The translations under genes were made by a program, and so were the position numbers. This document shows, in pieces, positions 35,526 to 43,835 of a stretch of 64,000 nt of DNA (the stretch's first letter is position 1; each line of letters starts with the position of its first letter). This DNA comes from Streptomyces varsoviensis (GTDB lineage: Bacteria > Actinomycetota > Actinomycetes > Streptomycetales > Streptomycetaceae), in contig NZ_JOBF01000012.1 in assembly GCF_000718635.1 (NCBI RefSeq), forward strand, positions 186,001-250,000. The letters run 5' to 3'. The notes under the pieces were generated by a model. That model was given only the letters and a program-made list of their open reading frames with translations. It was not told the DNA's origin and did no database searches.

Positions 35526-36695
35526 TCACGGCGCGGCCTCGGGGCGGGCGTACGTACGCCCCTTCCAGGCCGCGCCGCGGCCCCGGTAGTGCTGCACCGC
35601 GGAGTCGACGGTCATCGCCAGATACGCCGCGGCGGTCAGCGGCAGCAGCGGGGCGAGCCACAGCGGTTGCCGGTAGTAGCGCAGGATCGGCAGATAGCTG
35701 CCGGTCATGACGGCCCAGGCGCAGCCGCCGAGCAGCGCCGGGGCGGCGGCGCCGGCCGCGGCCCCCGCCACCAGCGCCACGGGCGGCGCGAGGTACACCA
35801 CCGCGAGCCCCGCGACCGTGCCCAGCAGCACCAGCGGGTTGTGGCGCAACTGCGCGTACGCGCTCCGCGACACCATCCGCCACAGCGGCCCCAGGCCCGT
35901 GTACGGCCGGACGCTCTCCACCCGGTCCGCGAGCCCCAGCCAGATCCGCCCGCCGGTCCCCTTGACGGCCCGCGCCAGCGTCACGTCGTCGATCACCGCC
36001 TGCCGGATGGCCTCCGGAATCCGCGCCCGCTCGGCCGCCTCCACGCCGAGCAGCACACAGCCGCCCGCCGCTGCCGCCGTCCGCCCGCCGGGCCGGTTGA
36101 CCCAGCGGAACGGGAAGAGCTGCCCGAAGAGGTACACGAACGCCGGGACGATCAGCCGCTCCCAGGCGGTCACCACCCGCAGCCGGGCCATCTGCGACAC
36201 CATGTCCAGGCCGTTGGTGCGCGCTGCGGAGACCAGCTCGCGCAGGCTGTCCGGGCCGTGCGCGATGTCGGCGTCCGTCAGCAGCAGGTACTCGGCGTCC
36301 GTACGGGCGCGGGCCAGCGCCATCCCGTGCCGCACCGCCCACAGCTTCCCCGTCCAGCCGGGCTCCGGCTCGCCCGGCGCATCGACGGTCAGGGGCAGCC
36401 CGCCACCCTCGGCCGCGAGCCTTCGGGCCAGCGCTCCCGTGCCGTCCGAGCTGCCGTCGTCGATCAGGAAGACCTCGGCCCGGCCGGGGTAGTCCTGGGC
36501 CAGCAGGGTGGGCAGGCTCAGCGGCAGCACCTCGGCCTCGTCGCGGGCGGGCACCACCACCGCGACGGACGGCCACTCGGCGGGCGGCGCGCGGTCCGGC
36601 AGCCTGACGTCCGTACGCCAGAAGAAGCCCTGTCCCAGCAGCAGCCACCCCCAGGCGGCCAGGGAGACGACGGCGATCCAGGTCAACGCGTTCAC
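35526..36695 (-). CDS. GT2 glycosyltransferase, HpnB-like
   Basis: 389 residues from GTG 36695. N-terminal span (about 3-22), then a GT-A domain: SVAVVVPARDEAEVLP, LIDDGSSDGT, and the DxD motif LLTDADI near 140-146. The GGCVLL segment and C-terminal spans (about 300-365) match the hopene-associated transferase HpnB layout. The length fits that group. It may glycosylate a membrane lipid; no hopanoid genes are adjacent, so the hopanoid link is weak. It is convergent with the TerD gene (7-bp gap). Confidence 0.85.
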   Translation of the reverse strand: MNALTWIAVVSLAAWGWLLLGQGFFWRTDVRLPDRAPPAEWPSVAVVVPARDEAEVLPLSLPTLLAQDYPGRAEVFLIDDGSSDGTGALARRLAAEGGGLPLTVDAPGEPEPGWTGKLWAVRHGMALARARTDAEYLLLTDADIAHGPDSLRELVSAARTNGLDMVSQMARLRVVTAWERLIVPAFVYLFGQLFPFRWVNRPGGRTAAAAGGCVLLGVEAAERARIPEAIRQAVIDDVTLARAVKGTGGRIWLGLADRVESVRPYTGLGPLWRMVSRSAYAQLRHNPLVLLGTVAGLAVVYLAPPVALVAGAAAGAAAPALLGGCAWAVMTGSYLPILRYYRQPLWLAPLLPLTAAAYLAMTVDSAVQHYRGRGAAWKGRTYARPEAAP

Positions 36696-36895
36696 CCGCC
36701 GCAGTCTGCCTCACCCGCCCGCCGGGCCGGCGGAGGCCCCCACGCGATCGGCGCGGAGGGCGGCGGAGGCCGCCGGCGAGGGGCGCCCCCACGGGAGGAG
36801 GCCCCCGCACGAGCGCCGCGGAGGGCGGCGGAGGGACATCCCCGGCGGCCGCCCCCGCACGCCCGCCCGGAGGCCGCCCCCGGTAAGGTGATCGG

Positions 36896-37678
36896 GTGAA
36901 GATCGCGCTGATGGACTCTGGTAACGGGCTGCTGGCCGCGGCGGCCGCCGTGCGCCGGCTGCGACCGGACGCGGACCTGGTGCTCTCCTCCGCGCCCGAC
37001 ACACTGCCCTGGGGCCCCCGGAACGCCGAGGAGGTCACCGAGCTCTCCCTCGGCTGCGTACGGGCCGCCGCCGCGCACCGCCCCGACGCCCTGATCGTCG
37101 CCTGCAACACCGCCTCCGTGCACGCCCTGGACGCGATCCGCGCCGAGCTGGAGCCGGAGATCCCCGTGATCGGGACCGTCCCGGCGATCAAGCCCGCGGC
37201 GGTCGGCGGCGGCCCGGTCGCCATCTGGGCGACCCCCGCCACGACGGGCAGCCCGTACCAGCGCGGGCTGATTCGCGACTTCGCCGCCGGGGTCGAGGTC
37301 ACCGAGGTGGCCTGCCCGGGCCTCGCCGACGCGGTGCAGCACGCCGACCCGGAGGCCCTGGACGCCGCGGTGGCGGTGGCCGCCGGTCGTACACCGCACG
37401 ATGTAAGGGCCGTCGTCCTGGGCTGCACCCATTACGAGCTGGTGGCCGAGCGCATCCTCGCGGCGGTGCGGCGGCCTGATGCCCCGCCGCCCGCGCTCTA
37501 CGGCTCGGCCGATGCCGTCGCCGCCCAGGCGCTGCGCCGGATCGGCGAGCGGCCGGCCCCCGAGGCGGAGCCCACCGGCGCTCTGACGGTGCTGCTCGGC
37601 GGCCAGGAGGCGGCTCTGGAGCCGGCCTCGCTCACCTATTCGGAGGGTCGCGTTCTGGCGGTGGTCAGTCCGGCCTGA
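36896..37678 (+). CDS. Aspartate/glutamate racemase family protein (MurI-like)
   Basis: 260 residues from GTG 36896. It begins MKIALMDSGNGLL, the glutamate racemase start with the conserved Asp-Ser. The two catalytic cysteines lie in VACNTASV (about 71-78) and LGCTHYEL (about 179-186), the second with the usual Thr-His. The length matches MurI. It should interconvert L- and D-glutamate (peptidoglycan precursor supply), but a housekeeping murI may exist elsewhere, so a side role on another amino acid is possible. Confidence 0.87.
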   Translation: MKIALMDSGNGLLAAAAAVRRLRPDADLVLSSAPDTLPWGPRNAEEVTELSLGCVRAAAAHRPDALIVACNTASVHALDAIRAELEPEIPVIGTVPAIKPAAVGGGPVAIWATPATTGSPYQRGLIRDFAAGVEVTEVACPGLADAVQHADPEALDAAVAVAAGRTPHDVRAVVLGCTHYELVAERILAAVRRPDAPPPALYGSADAVAAQALRRIGERPAPEAEPTGALTVLLGGQEAALEPASLTYSEGRVLAVVSPA

Positions 37679-37784
37679 CAACAGGGGCCGACCTGGAGGA
37701 ATGGACCAGGGTGAACATGGGTACGGACGGTGCGGGACGTTCGGCCCCCTGCTGCCATGCCCGAATATGAGTAGGCTGCCTTCC

Positions 37785-38351
37785 ATGAAGGACCACACCG
37801 AGGACGAGAAGCCGGGCGTGACCCCGCACATCCCCGATGTATGGACCGGGCGCGCCACCAACAGAGTGCAGTGGCTGCTGGCCGCCGCAGGCGCGGCCTG
37901 CGTGGCCCTGGGCGTGCAACTGGCCGTCGATTCCGCCTGGACCTCCGGGCTCGCGCCGCTCGTGATGGCCGTGGTCGGCTGCCTCGCGGTCGGCCTGCTG
38001 ATGCTGTACGGGACCCTGGCCTTCGTCCACGTGGCGGTGCGGGTCGACAAGGAGGCCCTGGAGGTCCGCTGCGGCCACATGGGGCTGCCCCGCCGCCGCA
38101 TCCTGCTCTCCCATGTCGTCGACGCGGACTTCGCGCCCTCCGTCACCCCGCGCCAGTGGGGCGGCTGGGGTTACCGCTGGCGCCCCGAGATCGGCACCGC
38201 CGTCGTGGTGCGCCGGGGCGAGGGGGTCGTGGTCCGGCTGGGCGACGGCCGGTCGTTCACCGTGACCGTGGACGACGCCGAGACCGCCGTACAGGTGATC
38301 CGCGACCTGCTGCACCTGCCGCCCGGCCGCGCGGTGCGCGTCCGCCCGTAG
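37785..38351 (+). CDS. Small two-span membrane protein of unknown function
   Basis: 188 residues from ATG 37785; TAGGCT lies about 6 bp upstream as a possible -10, suggesting a leaderless mRNA. ATG 37767 is an alternative. Cytoplasmic N-terminus (EKPGVTPHIPDVWTGRATN), two spans at about 38-58 and 66-90, then a soluble C-terminal domain (about 95-188) with alternating strands (RVDKEALEVRCGHMGLPRRRI; DGRSFTVTVDD; ETAVQVIRDLLHL) of PH-like character. The pattern is seen in actinobacterial membrane proteins; I cannot name a function. Confidence 0.75.
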   Translation: MKDHTEDEKPGVTPHIPDVWTGRATNRVQWLLAAAGAACVALGVQLAVDSAWTSGLAPLVMAVVGCLAVGLLMLYGTLAFVHVAVRVDKEALEVRCGHMGLPRRRILLSHVVDADFAPSVTPRQWGGWGYRWRPEIGTAVVVRRGEGVVVRLGDGRSFTVTVDDAETAVQVIRDLLHLPPGRAVRVRP

Positions 38352-38492
38352 CCGGGCCGATTCCCGGCCACGTACGGACGATGTCCGAGTCACGCCCAAC
38401 CCGGGCCGCCGCCAGGCGGTCCGGGTCTCGTGTCTTCGGGGCGGGCCGCGTCGTCCCCGCGGCATGATCGGTACGCCCATTACCCTCGGGGC

Positions 38493-38990
38493 ATGGCGAC
38501 TCCCGACTTCATCCGAGAACTCCGCGCGACCGCGGGCCACCAGCTCCTGTGGATGCCCGGCGTCAGCGCGATCGTCTTCGACGACCAGGGCCGGGTGCTG
38601 CTCGGCCGCCGGGCCGACAACGGCCGCTGGTCGATCATCGGCGGCATCCCCGAGCCGGGCGAGCAGCCGGCCGCGACGGCCGTGCGCGAGGTGTACGAGG
38701 AGACCGCCGTGCGCGTCGTCCCGGAGCGGGTGCTGGTGGTCGAGGCGCTGGACCCGGTGACGTACCCCAACGGGGACGTCTGTCAGTTCATGGACATCTG
38801 CTTCCGGTGCCGCGTCGTCGGCGGGGAGGCGAAGGTCAACGACGACGAGTCCCTGGAGGTGGGCTGGTTCTCGCTGGACGCGCTGCCCGCCATGGAGGAG
38901 TTCGCCATGACGCGGATCAAGCAGGCCACCGGGGACGAGCCGACCTGGTTCCGGGGAATCGACGACGCGGCGGAGTCGGCGCGGCGGTGA
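38493..38990 (+). CDS. Nudix hydrolase
   Basis: 165 residues from ATG 38493; TACCCT sits about 8 bp upstream, so the transcript may be leaderless. The Nudix box reads GGIPEPGEQPAATAV followed by REVYEETAV, matching GX5EX7REUXEE but with Ala for the last conserved Gly. Upstream strand VSAIVFDDQGRVLLGRR and downstream GDVCQFMDICFRC fit nucleoside-diphosphate-linked hydrolases of the ADP-ribose/NTP type. Substrate unknown. Confidence 0.9.
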   Translation: MATPDFIRELRATAGHQLLWMPGVSAIVFDDQGRVLLGRRADNGRWSIIGGIPEPGEQPAATAVREVYEETAVRVVPERVLVVEALDPVTYPNGDVCQFMDICFRCRVVGGEAKVNDDESLEVGWFSLDALPAMEEFAMTRIKQATGDEPTWFRGIDDAAESARR

Positions 38991-39088
38991 CGGCGGCCGG
39001 GTGGTAGACAAAGATCGCGAATGGCGCCGGCCGCGGAACGGCCGGGTACGACGCCGCGAGACCGCTCTGTGACGAGGAGAAGGACACC

Positions 39089-39529
39089 ATGGCGCTAGAG
39101 GGCGAGTACGAGCCGAGCCCGAACCCGCAGGTGCGCGAACAGGTCGAGCTGTTCGAGCGGACCGGGGGGAGGGAGGGGAACACGATAGTGGGCAAGCCCG
39201 TCATCATCCTCACGACCCGGGGCGCGAAGTCCGGCAAGATCCGCAAGACCCCGCTGATGCGGGTGGAGCACGGTGGTTCGTACGCCGTGATCGCCTCGAT
39301 GGGCGGCGCGCCCAAGCACCCCGTCTGGTACTTCAACGTGGTGGCCGACCCGCGGGTCGAGCTGCAGGACGGGGCCGAGCGCAAGGAGTACACGGCGCGC
39401 GAGGTCTCCGGCGAGGAGAAGGCGCTGTGGTGGGGGCGGGCGGTCGAGGCGTACCCGCCGTACGACGACTATCAGCGCAAGACGGACCGTGAGATTCCGT
39501 TGTTCGTGCTGGAGCCCGTGGGGGCCTGA
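39089..39529 (+). CDS. F420/deazaflavin-dependent nitroreductase-family oxidoreductase
   Basis: 146 residues from ATG 39089, with GAGGAGAAGG upstream. Ddn-type split beta-barrel: [22 protein letters not shown] (about 38-59), [24 protein letters not shown] (about 65-88) and a C-terminal strand [10 protein letters not shown]. The family uses reduced F420 to reduce quinones or nitro compounds in actinobacteria. The next plus-strand gene is over 550 bp downstream, and a strong hairpin follows, so the transcript probably ends here. Confidence 0.92.
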   Translation: MALEGEYEPSPNPQVREQVELFERTGGREGNTIVGKPVIILTTRGAKSGKIRKTPLMRVEHGGSYAVIASMGGAPKHPVWYFNVVADPRVELQDGAERKEYTAREVSGEEKALWWGRAVEAYPPYDDYQRKTDREIPLFVLEPVGA

Positions 39530-39559
39530 GCCCGGCGGGCGGGTTCCTTCGGACAGCAG

Positions 39560-39616
39560 GAGCGGGCGGTTCCGCCACCCCGGCCAGTGGTGCGGGTGTG
39601 GCGGAGCCGCCCGTTC
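39560..39616 (+). terminator. Strong hairpin terminator after the F420 gene
   Basis: Arms of 19 nt (39560-39578 and 39598-39616) pair almost perfectly with two G-T wobbles around a 19-nt loop; the core is GGGCGGTTCCGCCAC against GTGGCGGAGCCGCCC. No U-tract follows, which is common for high-GC actinobacterial terminators. It separates the F420 gene from the exopolysaccharide cluster. Confidence 0.65.
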
Positions 39617-39709
39617 CTGTATGTACCTGACATTTGGGAGGGCCATCATTCGGCCGATTTCCGGGCGGCCGTGTCCGTCGGACACACGCCCCACGAACAT
39701 CGGAGCGGG

Positions 39710-39745
39710 CTAGTCGATCAGGAGGACTAGACCAATACCGGTCCA
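39710..39745 (+). promoter_or_regulatory. DasR-like responsive element upstream of the exopolysaccharide genes
   Basis: GGACTAGACCAA at 39725-39736 is the exact reverse complement of TTGGTCTAGTCC, the same 12-mer found in front of the chitinase at 59342-59353. It matches the GlcN6P-responsive regulator DasR consensus (AGTGGTCTAGACCACT, from knowledge). An overlapping inverted repeat CTAGTC-N10-GACTAG spans 39710-39731, and a second half-like GGTCCAGGTC follows at 39741-39750. CTAG is scarce in such genomes, which raises the significance. Distance to the first gene is about 360 bp. Confidence 0.6.
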
Positions 39746-40099
39746 GGTCACCACATGTGCCACCGACACGGGCGACCGCCGCTCCGCTGTGGCCCGCGTG
39801 ATTGTTGCCGCATGCATTCAGGACAGTGGGCGGGCGGGCGATGGCCGCTTCCTGGGCGGTGTGCGACTCGCGGCACTCCGGTTTGCCGCAATATATGGCT
39901 GTGCGGTTGAGCGTGGGCGTGGGGCCCGTGCAGGGGCGCAGGAGGGGCGAGCTGAGCCGGGGTGGGGAGCTCCGGCCGCCGTTGGGGTCACACCGCACTC
40001 GAAAGACGACATCGGTTTCGCGTGCGGGCGCGCTCTTCGGCTTGCGCACGCGCCTTTACCGGACGGCGCCGCTGCGGTCCGTCCCGGGGGGAGATCAGC

Positions 40100-42274
40100 A
40101 TGGGGCATCTGGCCCGACTGGCATCGGCCTGCGCCGCCGCCGCACTGCTCGCGATGGCGCTGCCGGCGGCCGGAGCGAGCGCCGCGGACGACACGCCCAG
40201 AGTCGACTTACGGCTCCTGGTCGTCGACGACGGGCAGCCCGCCACCGCGGCGATCCGCGCCGAACTGACCGGCGCCGGCACGCCGTTCACCACCGTCCGG
40301 CTCGCCGACAGCGGCCGCCCCCGCATCGACGAGGCGTTCCTCAGCGACACCGTCGACGGACGGCCGCGCGCCAAGTACCAGGGCGTGGTACTGCCCAACG
40401 ACAACCCCTTCGGGGCCGATTCCCCGGAAATGGACGCGCTGGCCGCGTACGAGAAGCGCTTCGGCATACGGCAGGTGGACGCCTACACCTACGCCCGCCC
40501 GGCCGTCGGCCTCGAACTCGCGCAGGACTCCGGCTACATCGGCCCGCTGGACGGCCGGGTCGCGCAGGTGACGGCCGCCGGCGCCGCCGGACCCTTCAAG
40601 TACCTCCGTGGAAACGTTCCTTTCGAGGACAACGACCCGTCCGTGAACGAGAGCTACGGCTACGCGGCCGTGCCGCTCGCCAAGCAGCAGGACGGCGCGA
40701 CCTTCACCAGCCTCCTCGACACCGCGATCCCCGGCAGCTCCGCCCGCGGCTCCCTGATCGGCGAGTACCAGCACGACGGGCGCAGCGAACTCGTGGTGAC
40801 CTTCGTCTACAACGAGTACCAGAGCCAGCAGCGGCTCGTCTCGCGCGGCATCGTGGAGTGGCTGACCCAGGGCGTCCACCTGGGCGCCTCCCACAACTAC
40901 TTCTCCATCCACGTCGATGACCTCTTCGCCGCCGACGACCGCTGGGACAGCGACCTCAACTGCACCCCCGGCGACGTCGACTGCCCCGGCGGCACCGAGC
41001 CCGACACCAGCCCCATCCGCATGACCACCGACGACGCCGAGCACGCCAAGCAGTGGTCGCAGCAGCGCGGCATCAAGATCGACTTCGCCTACAACGGCGG
41101 CGGCAGCGTCGAGTACAAGGCGGAGCACCGCGGCCAGGACCCGCTCGCCGACAAGATCGTGGCCGACCAGGGCGCGTTCCGCTGGATCAACCACACCCTG
41201 ACCCACGCCTGGCTCGGCTGCGTACAGGACCTCAGCGTCGTGCCCTGGAAGTGCCAGACGGACTCCAGTGGCAAACCGCGGTGGACCCCGCGCTCCGAGA
41301 TCGTCTCGCAGATCCAGGACAACCTCGACTGGGCCAAGAAGGAAGGGCTGGCCGTCGAGCCGCACGAGCTGGTCACCGGCGAGCACTCCGGCCTCTCCAC
41401 CACCCCCCAGCAGCCCGACGACAACCCCGAGCTCGCGCCCTCGCTCACCGCGACCGGCGCCACCTGGCTCGGCAGCGACACCTCCCGCGAGAAGGGCCAG
41501 CGCAAGGTCGGCCCCGCGCTCACCGTGCCCCGCTACCCGATGAACGTCTTCTACAACGCGGGCACCGCCGCCGAAGAGGTCGACGAGTACAACTGGATCT
41601 ACGGCAAGAAGTCCGACGGCGGCAGCGGCACCTGCGAGAACTCCACCACCACGACCTGCCTGCCCGAACCGCTCGACACCGAGACCGGCTACGCCTCGTA
41701 CATCGTGCCGCTCGAAGCCCGGATCGCCCTCGGCCACGTGCTCGGCAACGACCCGCGCCCGCACTTCATGCACCAGTCCAACCTCGCCGAGGAACGCATC
41801 GGCTACCACGTGCTCGACAAGATCCTCGACGAGTACAAGTCGCTGTTCGCCGACAGCACCCCGCTGGTCAACCCCCGGATGCGGGACGCCGGCGCGGAGC
41901 TGCGCGAACGGGCCGACTGGCAGCGGGCCGTGGCCGCCGGACAGGTCACCGCCTACCGGATCGGCTCGGCCGTCACCGTCGAGGCGCCCGCCGGCGTCAA
42001 GGCCCCCGTCACCGCCCCGGACGGCACCGTCCAGAAGACCGGGAACTCCCAGGCGCCCTTCGGCGACGCCTACGCCGGGCAGCGCTCCGGCTGGGCCGTG
42101 CCCGCCGCCGGGCAGAGTGACATCGCCCTCGACCTCCCCGCGGCGCTCACCCCGGCCCCGGCGACACACGCCGGACCCGCCGCGCAACTGCCGCCCCCGG
42201 CCGCCGGACTCCCGGTACCGGCCGGCGTGCGCCACCCGGTGAGCTACGGCCCCGGAGACACCAACCGGCGGTAG
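40100..42274 (+). CDS. Secreted Agd3/CE18-like exopolysaccharide deacetylase
   Basis: 724 residues from ATG 40100 with a clear signal peptide (about 1-28, ending ASAADD). An N-terminal alpha/beta domain (VDLRLLVVDDGQP ...) precedes the deacetylase core. NodB-type features are an acidic motif HVDDLF (Asp273, Asp274) and a metal motif NHTLTHAWLG (His365, His369), followed by HELVTGEHSGL. The unusual length and multi-domain layout resemble the fungal CE18 enzyme Agd3 more than compact CE4 enzymes, from memory. A C-terminal beta-rich module (TAYRIGSAVTVEAPAGVKAP) may bind carbohydrate. It heads a cluster with PelF-, spherulin-4- and GH114-type genes, so the likely role is partial deacetylation of a GalNAc-containing polymer. 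Confidence 0.8.
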   Translation: MGHLARLASACAAAALLAMALPAAGASAADDTPRVDLRLLVVDDGQPATAAIRAELTGAGTPFTTVRLADSGRPRIDEAFLSDTVDGRPRAKYQGVVLPNDNPFGADSPEMDALAAYEKRFGIRQVDAYTYARPAVGLELAQDSGYIGPLDGRVAQVTAAGAAGPFKYLRGNVPFEDNDPSVNESYGYAAVPLAKQQDGATFTSLLDTAIPGSSARGSLIGEYQHDGRSELVVTFVYNEYQSQQRLVSRGIVEWLTQGVHLGASHNYFSIHVDDLFAADDRWDSDLNCTPGDVDCPGGTEPDTSPIRMTTDDAEHAKQWSQQRGIKIDFAYNGGGSVEYKAEHRGQDPLADKIVADQGAFRWINHTLTHAWLGCVQDLSVVPWKCQTDSSGKPRWTPRSEIVSQIQDNLDWAKKEGLAVEPHELVTGEHSGLSTTPQQPDDNPELAPSLTATGATWLGSDTSREKGQRKVGPALTVPRYPMNVFYNAGTAAEEVDEYNWIYGKKSDGGSGTCENSTTTTCLPEPLDTETGYASYIVPLEARIALGHVLGNDPRPHFMHQSNLAEERIGYHVLDKILDEYKSLFADSTPLVNPRMRDAGAELRERADWQRAVAAGQVTAYRIGSAVTVEAPAGVKAPVTAPDGTVQKTGNSQAPFGDAYAGQRSGWAVPAAGQSDIALDLPAALTPAPATHAGPAAQLPPPAAGLPVPAGVRHPVSYGPGDTNRR

Positions 42275-42332
42275 GAGGACCGCCGTTCCGCACCGTCTCC
42301 AGGGAAGTACCGATCGGGGAGAAGCGACTTCC

Positions 42333-43835
42333 ATGCACGAACCGCCCGCCGGACCGGGGTTCGGCACCGTCTCGGTGACGCTGCTCACCGAGGGCACCTA
42401 TCCGCACAGCCACGGCGGCGTGAGCGTCTGGTGCGACCAACTCGTCCAGGGCATGCCGGACGTCGATTTCAACATCATCGCGGTGACCGGGACCGGCCAG
42501 GAGAAATTCGCCTGGCAGCTCCCGGGCAACGTCGAGAGCTGCGTATGCCTGCCGCTGTGGGGGGCCGCGCCGGACGGCCCGGCCCCGCGCCGCCGCGCCA
42601 TGCGCCAATTCCTGGAAGGCTACGAGAAGTTCCTGTGCGCGCTCCTCGACCCCGACCAGGAGTACCACTTCTCCGACGAGCTCTACCGGCTGGCCGACTA
42701 CGCCGAGCGCGGCACCCTCTCCGCGGCGCTGCGCTCGGAGGCCGCCGCCCGCACCCTCGCCCGGCTGTGGACCGACCCCCGGCTGCCCACCGCCGCCGCC
42801 CGGCCCACCCTGCACGACGCGCTGACCGCCACCGACCTGCTCGAACACGCGCTGCGCCCACTCGCCGCGCGCCCCGAGCCCGGCGGCGTCGCGCACGCGG
42901 TCAGCGGCGGCCTCGCGACGCTGCCCGGACTGCTCGCCCACCACCGCCACGGCACGCCGTTCCTCCTCACCGAGCACGGCATCTACCTGCGCGAACGCTA
43001 TCTGGGCTTCCGCAAGGAGCCCTACCGCTGGCCCGTACGGGCGCTGATGCTCGGCTTCTTCCGGCTGCTCGCCCAGGAGAGCTACCGGTGCGCCGCCCTC
43101 GTCACGCCCGGCAACCGCTACAACCGGCGCTGGGAGGAGCACGGCGGCACCTCGCCCGACCGCATCCGCACCGTCTACAACGGCGTGGACCCCGCCGCCT
43201 TCCCCTTCGCCGGACCCGAACCCGAGGAACCCACGCTCAGTTGGGCCGGCCGCGTCGACCCCATCAAGGACCTGGAGACCCTCATCCGCGCCTTCGCGAT
43301 CGTACGGTCCGAGATGCCGGCCGCCCGGCTGCGGATCTTCGGCGGCACCCCGCGCGGCGCGGAGGGCTACCGCAAGGGCTGCGAAGCGCTCGCCGCCGAA
43401 CTCGGCGCGGCCGACGCGGTCACCTTCGAGGGACGCGTCGAGGACATCCGCGACGCCTACGCCGCCGGGAACGTCGTCATGCTCTCCAGCATCAGCGAGG
43501 GCTTCCCCTTCACCCTCATCGAGGCCATGTCCTGCGGCCGCGCCACCGTCTCGACGGACGTCGGGGGAGTGCGCGAGGCCGTCGGCGACAGCGGACTCGT
43601 CGTGCCGCCCAGGGACCCCGAGCGGATGGCCCGCGCCGCGCTGCGGCTGCTGGGCGACGAGGAGGAGCGCACCAAGATGGGCCAGGCGGCCAGGCTGCGG
43701 GTGATCGAGCAGTTCACGCTCCGCCAGACGATCACCGCCTTCCGCGACATCTACCACGAACTCGCCGGCACCCCGGGCCGGTTCGCGGCCGCGGAGGCCC
43801 CCGCCATGGCCATGGCAGCGGGCGGTGCCGGATGA
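42333..43835 (+). CDS. PelF-type GT4 glycosyltransferase
   Basis: 500 residues from ATG 42333, 58 bp after the deacetylase. It begins with the PelF hallmark LLTEGTYPHSHGGVSVW (about 12-28), then FLLTEHGIYLRERYLGF (about 209-225), VYNGVDPAAFPF, the donor region GRVDPIKDLETLIRAF and SISEGFPFTLIEAMSCG with the conserved E-x7-E. PelF is a soluble retaining GT-B enzyme that polymerises GalNAc-rich Pel polysaccharide from UDP-sugar; the fungal Gtb3 has a related domain. Overlap with the following membrane gene (ATGA) implies coupled translation and a complex. No c-di-GMP receptor (PelD) is seen nearby. Confidence 0.93.
   Translation: MHEPPAGPGFGTVSVTLLTEGTYPHSHGGVSVWCDQLVQGMPDVDFNIIAVTGTGQEKFAWQLPGNVESCVCLPLWGAAPDGPAPRRRAMRQFLEGYEKFLCALLDPDQEYHFSDELYRLADYAERGTLSAALRSEAAARTLARLWTDPRLPTAAARPTLHDALTATDLLEHALRPLAARPEPGGVAHAVSGGLATLPGLLAHHRHGTPFLLTEHGIYLRERYLGFRKEPYRWPVRALMLGFFRLLAQESYRCAALVTPGNRYNRRWEEHGGTSPDRIRTVYNGVDPAAFPFAGPEPEEPTLSWAGRVDPIKDLETLIRAFAIVRSEMPAARLRIFGGTPRGAEGYRKGCEALAAELGAADAVTFEGRVEDIRDAYAAGNVVMLSSISEGFPFTLIEAMSCGRATVSTDVGGVREAVGDSGLVVPPRDPERMARAALRLLGDEEERTKMGQAARLRVIEQFTLRQTITAFRDIYHELAGTPGRFAAAEAPAMAMAAGGAG

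Larger units (their letters stand above)
39530..40099 (+). other. 570-bp leader upstream of the exopolysaccharide cluster
   Basis: After the terminator hairpin this stretch is relatively AT-rich at 39620-39900. It holds the DasR-like box, short CTAG-containing inverted repeats, and then ordinary sequence to the signal peptide start at 40100. Open frames here (for example from 39789 and 39802) do not resemble proteins and run into the deacetylase gene out of frame. I see no convincing riboswitch. Confidence 0.5.

Noticed and set aside
37701..37784. Longer N-terminus for the two-span membrane protein
   Set aside because: The extra residues (CGTFGPLLPCPN-like) are not membrane or domain sequence, and a -10-like TAGGCT sits just before the ATG at 37785.
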